From Maritimibacter sp. (lineage in GTDB: Bacteria > Pseudomonadota > Alphaproteobacteria > Rhodobacterales > Rhodobacteraceae), in NCBI GenBank assembly GCA_017792445.1, contig CP051232.1:2454001-2518000 (forward strand): a stretch of 64,000 nt of DNA, read 5' to 3'. The position numbers and the translations under genes are program-made. The notes under the pieces were generated by a model. It saw nothing but the letters and a program-made list of their open reading frames with translations. It was not told the DNA's origin and made no database searches. Positions 58,316-64,000 of this stretch are shown here, one piece after another; position 1 is the stretch's first letter, and the number at the start of each line of letters is the position of its first letter.

Positions 58316-58792
58316 ATGACAAAGGCCAATTCATACGGCGAACTCGTCATCGGGTTGGCCTTTGCGCTCGGCGGCGTGGGCATATACGTCCACGCCGCCG
58401 GCTTGCGCTCGATGCCGGGCATGGCCGTCGGATCGGGACTGTTCCCGAAGATCACCGGCGCGTTGATGGTCCTGTTCGGACTGATGCTGGCGTGGAGCGC
58501 CGCACGGGTGTTGCGACGGGAAACCGGAAGCCGGTCGGACATCGCCGGCACCGGTATCGCGCTGTCGGGCTATTCCATCGCCGTTTTCGTGGGGCTGATC
58601 GTGCTGACCGCGATCTTGCCGACGACCGGCTTCCTGCTGGGCGGCATCGTCTTCACGGCGCTTGTCTGCCGTCTGGGCGGAGCGGGCTGGATCGGTAGCG
58701 CACTGTTCGGCCTCGGCATGACCTTCGCGCTGTACGCGGTCTTCGTACACGGCCTTGGCGTTCAGCTTCCGCGCGGACTTCTGGGAACGTAA
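58316..58792 (+). CDS. tripartite tricarboxylate transporter TctB subunit (system 2)
   Basis: A 158-aa TctB-family protein with four hydrophobic segments. It lies 21 bases after tctC and three bases before tctA. Conservation within the family is low, and the call rests on topology and position. Confidence 0.87.
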   Translation: MTKANSYGELVIGLAFALGGVGIYVHAAGLRSMPGMAVGSGLFPKITGALMVLFGLMLAWSAARVLRRETGSRSDIAGTGIALSGYSIAVFVGLIVLTAILPTTGFLLGGIVFTALVCRLGGAGWIGSALFGLGMTFALYAVFVHGLGVQLPRGLLGT

Positions 58793-58795
58793 GCC

Positions 58796-60304
58796 ATGAT
58801 CGAGTCGCTTCTTTCCGCCGCCGCGCTGGTGTTCACCGCCGACACGCTGCTGGTGATCCTGCTGGCTTCGGCCTTCGGGCTGTTCGTGGGCGCGATGCCC
58901 GGCCTGACCGCAACGATGGCCGCCGCGATCCTTGTGCCGATCACCTTCTACATGGACCCGGTCCCGGCGATCGCCGCGATCATCTCGTGTACCGCGATGG
59001 CGATCACGGCGGGCGACCTGCCGGGCACCTTGCTGCGGATCCCCGGCACGCCGGCATCCGCCGCCTATGTCGAGGACTCCTACGGCATGACCAAGAACGG
59101 CAAGGCCAGCCTTGCCATCGGCGTCGGCATCACCTCGGCGACCATCGGCGGGCTTGTCGGCTCGCTGCTGATCCTGTTCGCCGCGCCGTTCCTTGCGAAA
59201 TTCGCGCTGGGTTTCTCAAGCTTCGAATATTTCTGGCTCGCCCTTCTTGGCCTGAGCTGCGCCGCGCTCGTGTCGGGCGGCGGGGTGGCGAAGGGCCTGC
59301 TGTCGCTGCTGCTGGGCCTGTTCATCGCGCAGGTCGGACTGGATCCGCTGATGGCCCAGCCGCGATTCACCTTCGGGTCGGGCGAACTCGCCGGCGGGAT
59401 CAGCTTCATCCCCGCGATGATCGGAATGTTCGCGCTGGCCGAGATCCTGCGCAACGGACGCGCGGGCGCGACGTTCAAGGAACAGGCCCGCGTCGGCAAT
59501 CCGTTCAAAGGCGTCGGCGGCGTGCTGTTCAAGTTCCGCAAGAACCTGTTTCGCGGCGCCGGGATCGGCGCGGTGATCGGCGCGCTGCCGGGTGTCGGCG
59601 GCGACCTTGCCGCGTGGGTCACGTATGCACTGGCCAAGCGCACGTCCAAGACGCCGGAGAAATTCGGCAAGGGCCATCCCGAGGGGTTGGTCGAGGCGGG
59701 CGCGACCAACAACGCCGCGCTCAGTTCCGCGTGGATCCCGGCGATGGTCTTCGGCATCCCCGGCGACGCCGTGACCGCCATCGCGGTCGGCGTTCTGGTG
59801 ATGAAGGGGATGGACCCCGGCCCGCAACTGCTGACGCTGAACCCGCAGAACTTCTACGCGGTTCTGCTGGTGTTCTTCCTTGCCAACCTGCTGCTGTTGC
59901 CGTTCGGCTTTGCGGCCGCGAAGGCCTCGCGCTACGTCTTCAGCGTGCCGCGCGCCTACCTCAACGCCGCGATCCTCTTGTTCTGCATCGTCGGCTCCTA
60001 CGCCATCAACAACTCGATGTTCGGCGTCTGGGTGATGATCGTGCTCGGGCTTGTCGCCTATGTGCTCGAGGCGCACGGCTTCGCGGTCGCGCCGATCATC
60101 CTTGGCATCGTGCTGGGGCCGTTGCTGGAAACCAACTTCACCACCTCGATGATGATCGCACGCGGCGACCTGCTGGCGTTCTTCGAACGGCCGGTGGCGG
60201 CGGTGTTGGGTATCGCGACGATTGGAATATGGGCGATGGTGATCGCCTCGGCGGTCGTTCTGGCGCGCCGCCGCAAGCGGGACGCCGAAAGCCTGACCGC
60301 ATGA
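58796..60304 (+). CDS. tripartite tricarboxylate transporter TctA subunit (system 2)
   Basis: A 502-aa TctA-family permease. The first repeat motif reads G-A-M-P-G-L-T-A-T and the second G-A-L-P-G-V-G-G-D. The nucleating segment after the third membrane span is G-D-L-P-G-T-L-L-R-I-P-G-T-P, which differs from the more usual G-G-S-T-S-S-I-L-L-N-x-P-G of the other two systems here. It converges on the third TctA gene, 22 bases away. Confidence 0.92.
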   Translation: MIESLLSAAALVFTADTLLVILLASAFGLFVGAMPGLTATMAAAILVPITFYMDPVPAIAAIISCTAMAITAGDLPGTLLRIPGTPASAAYVEDSYGMTKNGKASLAIGVGITSATIGGLVGSLLILFAAPFLAKFALGFSSFEYFWLALLGLSCAALVSGGGVAKGLLSLLLGLFIAQVGLDPLMAQPRFTFGSGELAGGISFIPAMIGMFALAEILRNGRAGATFKEQARVGNPFKGVGGVLFKFRKNLFRGAGIGAVIGALPGVGGDLAAWVTYALAKRTSKTPEKFGKGHPEGLVEAGATNNAALSSAWIPAMVFGIPGDAVTAIAVGVLVMKGMDPGPQLLTLNPQNFYAVLLVFFLANLLLLPFGFAAAKASRYVFSVPRAYLNAAILLFCIVGSYAINNSMFGVWVMIVLGLVAYVLEAHGFAVAPIILGIVLGPLLETNFTTSMMIARGDLLAFFERPVAAVLGIATIGIWAMVIASAVVLARRRKRDAESLTA

Positions 60305-60317
60305 GGCGCGGTCAGGC
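60291..60317. terminator. bidirectional hairpin between convergent tctA genes
   Basis: Perfect 10-bp stem GCCTGACCGC/GCGGTCAGGC (60291-60300/60308-60317) with a 7-base loop that contains the plus-strand tctA stop codon. On the minus strand it is followed by TTTCGGC. It has to serve both operons in a 22-base gap. Confidence 0.6.
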
Positions 60318-60326
60318 CGGGGCGCT

Positions 60327-61829
60327 TCAGTCCTCGGCCAGCCGCGTGCGCCGCCGCGCGAGGTAGCCGGGGATCGCGATGCTTGCCACCAGAAGTACCG
60401 TCAGCACAAGGAACGCGGCCGAGATCGGGCGGTCGATGAAGGTGGTGATGTCCCCGCGCGAGAACAGCAGCGCGCGACGGAAGTGCTGTTCCAGCATCGG
60501 GCCAAGGATGAAGCCCATCAGCATCGGTGCGGGCGGATAGCCATAGGCGTTCATCAGGTAGCCGACGATACCGAAGACGATCACCGTCATCACGTCGAAC
60601 GGGCTGTTGTTGACCGAGTAGACGCCGATGCAGATGAAGAACAGGATCGCCGGGAACAGCAGGCGCTGCGGCACCGTCAGGATGCGTACCCAGAACCCGA
60701 TCAGCGGGATGTTCAGGACCAGCAGCATCAGGTTGCCGATCCAGAAGCTGACGACGAGTCCCCAGAACAGGTCGGCGTTGGTGGTGAAGAACTCGGGCCG
60801 CGGCGTGATCCCGTGGATCATCATCGCACCCAGCAGCACCGCCATGCCCGCGTCGCCGGGAATGCCCAGCGACAGCGTCGGGATGAAGGCTGCCTGGGTC
60901 GAGGCGTTGTTGGCGGCCTCGGGGGCCGAGATCCCCTCGATCGCGCCGCGCCCGAATTTCTCGGGCGTCCGCGACACGCGCTTTTCGAAGGCATAGGCAA
61001 GGAAGGCCGCCAGCGTCGGGCCCGCACCAGGCAGAATGCCCACGAAGGACCCGATGATCGAACCGCGCACGGTAGGCTTCCACGTCTCCTTCATGTCCTG
61101 CTTCGTCGGCATCAGTTCGCGCAGGCGGACCTTCTGCGGGGCAAGGTCTCGCGGCTTGCCCGCGTTCTTCAGGATCTCGGCCACGCCGAACAGGCCCATC
61201 GCCATCGCGACAAGGTTCAGACCGTCCTGCAGTTCGAGGATCCCGAAGGTATAGCGGATCGTGCCAGAGGTCGGATCCATCCCGACCGTCGACAGCAGAA
61301 GCCCTGCAACCACGCTTATCAGGCCCTTCACCGGCGACCCCAGCGACATCGTAGCGGCGGCGACGAGACCCAGCAGCATGATCGAGAAATACTCGGCAGA
61401 AGAGAACTTCAGCGCCATCTTCCCAAGTGCCGGGGCGAAACTCATCACCAGAACGATGGCAAAGCAGCCACCGACGAAAGAGGTGATCGTGGTGATGAAC
61501 AGTGCCACGCCCGCGCGGCCTTGCTTGGCCATCGGATAGCCGTCCAGCGCGGTGACGGCGGTGGTCGATGTGCCGGGCAGGTTCAGCAGGATCGACGCGG
61601 TCGATCCGCCGTATTGCGCGCCATAGAAGATGCCCGCCAGCATGATCAGCGCGCTCATCGGCTCGAGGTGGTAGGTAATCGGCAGCGTCATGGCGACGGC
61701 GGCCAGCGGGCCGATGCCGGGCAGCACACCGATGAACATGCCGACCGAGACGCCGATCAGGCAGAACAGCAGCGCTTCGCCGGTGATGGCGACGTCAAGC
61801 CCGAGGGCGATGCCGGATAGCAGGTCCAT
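60327..61829 (-). CDS. tripartite tricarboxylate transporter TctA subunit (system 3)
   Basis: A 500-aa TctA-family permease with G-V-L-P-G-I-G-P, Y-G-A-Q-Y-G-G-S-T-A-S-I-L-L-N-L-P-G and G-I-L-P-G-A-G-P-T repeats, close to canonical TctA. It follows tctB by three bases on the minus strand. No TctC gene accompanies it inside the window. Confidence 0.92.
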   Translation of the reverse strand: MDLLSGIALGLDVAITGEALLFCLIGVSVGMFIGVLPGIGPLAAVAMTLPITYHLEPMSALIMLAGIFYGAQYGGSTASILLNLPGTSTTAVTALDGYPMAKQGRAGVALFITTITSFVGGCFAIVLVMSFAPALGKMALKFSSAEYFSIMLLGLVAAATMSLGSPVKGLISVVAGLLLSTVGMDPTSGTIRYTFGILELQDGLNLVAMAMGLFGVAEILKNAGKPRDLAPQKVRLRELMPTKQDMKETWKPTVRGSIIGSFVGILPGAGPTLAAFLAYAFEKRVSRTPEKFGRGAIEGISAPEAANNASTQAAFIPTLSLGIPGDAGMAVLLGAMMIHGITPRPEFFTTNADLFWGLVVSFWIGNLMLLVLNIPLIGFWVRILTVPQRLLFPAILFFICIGVYSVNNSPFDVMTVIVFGIVGYLMNAYGYPPAPMLMGFILGPMLEQHFRRALLFSRGDITTFIDRPISAAFLVLTVLLVASIAIPGYLARRRTRLAED

Positions 61830-61832
61830 GGG

Positions 61833-62279
61833 TCAGCTCCCGAAGACGGCGATCGGGATGCCGATGCCACGAATGAAGATGAGGTAGCCGACAAGCGTCA
61901 CGCCTGCCGCCAGCAGCACGGTTTCCAGCATCGTGATCTCGCGCTCGGCCTGCGAGACGATGGCGACAAGCGCGAAGGTCGAGATGACAAAGCCCGCGCG
62001 GTCGACCAGCAGGACCCAGACGATGATGCCGCCCATGATGATCGCGAACGGGCGGAAGCGCAGGTCCAGCTTTATCCGTTCGGCCAGTCTGCCCTGCCAC
62101 GCGGCGACCAGCCCAAGACCGACCAGCAGCACACCCAGCGCGATGGGGACAAAGCCCGGACCCATGCGGACGATGGTGCCAAAGGCGTAGTCTCCGGCAA
62201 TGAAGATTGCGGCAAGTCCGATGGCGGCCCAGACAAGGCCCGCCGCGATTTCCTGCCGGTTGTGTTCGGGGCGCTTCAT
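61833..62279 (-). CDS. tripartite tricarboxylate transporter TctB subunit (system 3)
   Basis: A 148-aa TctB-family protein with four hydrophobic segments and an R-M-G-P-G-F-V-P motif in the first periplasmic loop. The start overlaps the SDR stop (ATGA), so it is translationally coupled to the upstream SDR rather than to a binding protein. Confidence 0.87.
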   Translation of the reverse strand: MKRPEHNRQEIAAGLVWAAIGLAAIFIAGDYAFGTIVRMGPGFVPIALGVLLVGLGLVAAWQGRLAERIKLDLRFRPFAIIMGGIIVWVLLVDRAGFVISTFALVAIVSQAEREITMLETVLLAAGVTLVGYLIFIRGIGIPIAVFGS

Positions 62280-62998
62280 GTGGGCGACCTCTCTGATTGG
62301 GACGCGACGAGCGAGGCGCCGCCGCATTGCGTTATGGTCTGCCCGGTGATTGCGCCCGCGTCCACCGAGGTCAGGAATGCGACCGTCGCCGCGACCTCTT
62401 CGGGGCGGATGACGCGCCCGAAAGGAAGCGGGCGCACCGGCGCGTCGGCGCGGGCAGGGTCGCGAAGCTGCGGGGTGTCGGTGGCGGCGGGCGCCACGAC
62501 GTTGACTGTGATGCCGCGGGCGACGTGTTCGCCTGCAAGCGAGCGGGCAAGCCCATCCAGCGCGGCCTTGCTGGCGGCATAGTAGCCACGGCCGGGCCGC
62601 CCCTGCGCGGCGCGCGACGACAGGAACACCACGCGGCCACGGCCATCCGGCATGCCGGGGATCAAAGCGCGCGACAGGCGATGCGCCGCGCCCACATGCA
62701 GCGTCCAAAGCGCGACACCCGCATCGGCATCCGTCTCTGCGTTGTCCGCCCGCATGATGCCCGCCGCGTGGATGAACGCGCTGGCGGTTACCCCGTCCAG
62801 TTGCGCCACGGCGTCGTCGATGCCCGCAACCGTCGCAAGATCGGCGCGGATCATGCGGACCAGCGGCGTGTCGGCGGGCGGGGCTGCGATGTCGAGGCCA
62901 AGGACCGACCAGCCGTCTGCTGCAAGCCGCTTTGCCACCGCGTGACCGATGCCCGAGGCGACGCCGGTCACCACGGCAAGAGGTGCGGTTCCGGTCAC
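62276..62998 (-). CDS. short-chain dehydrogenase/reductase (second)
   Basis: A 240-aa SDR with T-G-V-A-S-G-I-G, H-A-A-G (in place of N-N-A-G), and catalytic Y-A-A-S-K preceded by an extra Tyr. The GTG at 62998 gives a normal SDR N-terminus seven residues before the nucleotide-binding strand; the ribosome-binding site is weak. A TTG at 63109 would add a Pro/Arg-rich tail. It is the first gene of SDR-tctB-tctA and likely oxidises the imported acid or its product. Confidence 0.8.
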   Translation of the reverse strand: MTGTAPLAVVTGVASGIGHAVAKRLAADGWSVLGLDIAAPPADTPLVRMIRADLATVAGIDDAVAQLDGVTASAFIHAAGIMRADNAETDADAGVALWTLHVGAAHRLSRALIPGMPDGRGRVVFLSSRAAQGRPGRGYYAASKAALDGLARSLAGEHVARGITVNVVAPAATDTPQLRDPARADAPVRPLPFGRVIRPEEVAATVAFLTSVDAGAITGQTITQCGGASLVASQSERSPT

Positions 62999-63307
62999 GG
63001 GGCGATCCGGACGCGGCGGACGGGCAGGGGAGGTAACGCGAGTCGCGAAGGCATGTGTACCTGTCGATTGAGCTTCGTCTGGAATGGCAAGAGAGCGGCC
63101 AACTGTCAACAGTATGGGTATCGGAAGGCGCGGAGCGCATGTTGATTTTGCCGAAATTGATTGCGGTTTATGCCGTTTCGCGCACCGGAATGTACGGAAA
63201 AACCGCGAAATGACGCGTGCAACGCTGCAAGTAAGGCTTCTTCAAGGAAGGCGTTGACCTCTGGCGCGTCGCTGCGCATAGTGTTGACACTTTGAAGAGG
63301 TGCGAAT
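62999..63307. other. divergent spacer upstream of the flavoprotein gene
   Basis: About 309 bases without a supported gene. The long dyad TTTCGCG/CGCGAAA (63176-63182/63204-63210) encloses CCGGAATGTACGG. It is a candidate operator between the SDR-tctBA operon and the flavoprotein. The plus-strand promoter is listed separately. Confidence 0.45.
63254..63282 (+). promoter_or_regulatory. predicted promoter of the flavoprotein gene
   Basis: TTGACC, a 17-base spacer and CATAGT (63277-63282) lie 25 bases before the GTG start. The -35 matches five of six positions and the -10 four of six. Confidence 0.6.
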
Positions 63308-64000
63308 GTGACCCAGCCGACTGCTTCATCGCCGCAGACACCCGATATCGAGGTCGACGTTCTTGTCGTCGGCGCCGGTGGCTGTGGGCTGGTCGCCGCG
63401 ATTGCGGCGGATGCGGCGGGTGCTTCGGTCGCCGTGCTGGAAAAGCAGTCTCGTCTCGCCGGCAACACGTCGCTGTCCAGCGGCTCGATCCCCGGTGCGG
63501 GCACGCGGCTACAGGCCGCAGCCGGTGTCGATGACGGGCCCGATCTGTTCCGCGACGACCTGATGCGGGTCAGCGGGCCGCATGACGCGGATCACCTGAC
63601 CGAGCGGCTGGCCGGGATCTCGGCCGAGCTGGTCGAGTGGCTGATCGACGAGGCGCATGTCGGTCTGACCCTCGTTGCCGGCTATCGCCACGTCGGCCAT
63701 TCGGTGACCCGCCTGCACGCTCCGCCCTCGCGGACCGGGGCCGAACTGATGGCCGATCTGGAGGCGGAAGCCGACCGGCGGGGCATCCCCGTCGCGCCCG
63801 GCCAGCCGGTGGTGGAACTGACTGTCGCGGATGGCCGCGTGACCGGCGCGCTCGCCCGCGACGCCGACGGTCGCGAAAGCCGCATCGGCGCGAAGGCGGT
63901 GATCCTTGCGACCAACGGCTTCGGCGGCGCGCGCGATCTTGTCGCCGAACTTTGCCCCGGCGCCGAAGCGGCGACCTACGCGGGCTCGACCGGCTCGACG
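63308..64000 (+). CDS. FAD-dependent oxidoreductase, fumarate-reductase/ketosteroid-dehydrogenase type (partial)
   Basis: 231 residues are visible and the frame is still open at the window end. GTG 63308 follows GAAGAGG by seven bases. After about 15 residues comes D-V-L-V-V-G-A-G-G-C-G-L, the FAD-binding fold. Later V-L-E-K-Q closes the ADP-binding unit and N-T-S-L-S-S-G-S-I-P is the isoalloxazine loop of the flavocytochrome c / succinate dehydrogenase-like (FAD_binding_2) family. It probably desaturates or reduces a carboxylate handled by the neighbouring SDR and TTT system 3; a matching tctC may lie beyond the edge. Confidence 0.8.
   Translation, partial: MTQPTASSPQTPDIEVDVLVVGAGGCGLVAAIAADAAGASVAVLEKQSRLAGNTSLSSGSIPGAGTRLQAAAGVDDGPDLFRDDLMRVSGPHDADHLTERLAGISAELVEWLIDEAHVGLTLVAGYRHVGHSVTRLHAPPSRTGAELMADLEAEADRRGIPVAPGQPVVELTVADGRVTGALARDADGRESRIGAKAVILATNGFGGARDLVAELCPGAEAATYAGSTGST

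Noticed and set aside
62999-63109. TTG at 63109 as the start of the second SDR
   Set aside because: It would add a 37-residue Pro/Arg-rich tail unlike SDR N-termini, and the TTGACA there looks more like a -35 element, although no good -10 follows.

Overview
The window is a chromosomal segment of a high-GC alphaproteobacterium, most likely a marine-type Rhodobacterales (Roseobacter/Paracoccaceae) relative. The rplL-rpoB-rpoC junction, the aapJQMP amino-acid transporter, the ATP12-type chaperone, the PHA synthase and the density of tripartite tricarboxylate transporters (TTT) all fit that group. The lineage is inferred from gene content and protein similarity, not from a tree. I see no insertion sequence, prophage or CRISPR array.

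Layout. 1-8.8 kb: the last codons of rplL, an unusually structured 246-base spacer, rpoB, a switch-like palindromic spacer, rpoC and a strong terminator. 8.9-12.6 kb: phaC behind an FNR/FixK-type box, then ilvD. 12.7-20.4 kb: an uncharacterised carbohydrate-type cluster: TIM-barrel isomerase, PfkB kinase, D-amino-acid transaminase, BtpA/SgcQ family, remnant of a P-loop kinase, M42 peptidase, FGGY kinase, SIS isomerase, creatininase family. It has kinases and isomerases but no transporter. 20.6-23.4 kb: a tightly overlapped housekeeping run (crcB, RluC-type synthase, HAD phosphatase, ATP12). 23.6-28.2 kb: aapJ-aapQ-aapM-aapP, with a hairpin after aapJ. 28.3-30.4 kb: argB-ferredoxin-sixA on the minus strand. 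30.5-37.1 kb: ttcA, an EAL protein with a degenerate GGDEF domain, yidC-MOSC-yihA on plus, facing yidD-rnpA-rpmH on minus. 37.4-41.1 kb: TVP38 membrane protein plus flavoprotein, an orphan histidine kinase, and tRNA-Arg(ACG).

41.5-49.8 kb: a tricarboxylate module. tctC-tctB-tctA, a type III CoA-transferase and a citryl-CoA-lyase-like protein run on the minus strand. A TctD/TctE two-component system and an extra periplasmic binding protein diverge from it. Together they suggest uptake, CoA activation and cleavage of citrate or a related acid, with paired 7-bp direct repeats as a likely TctD site. 49.9-52.7 kb: a cysteine-desulfurase-like enzyme with two AhpD/CMD-type proteins. 52.7-64 kb: a catabolic region. 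It has an SDR divergent from a GntR regulator and RraA-like aldolase, then an IclR regulator and DHDPS-family lyase divergent from a second TTT system. A third TTT system without a visible TctC runs into the second one, and a divergent flavoprotein runs off the window end. Repeated IclR-type operators and a GntR-type palindrome lie in the divergent promoters.

Small signals not explained by the genes: a three-copy two-hairpin repeat whose first stem covaries, a possible pseudoknot ahead of rpoB, and the collapsed P-loop kinase between the BtpA and M42 genes.
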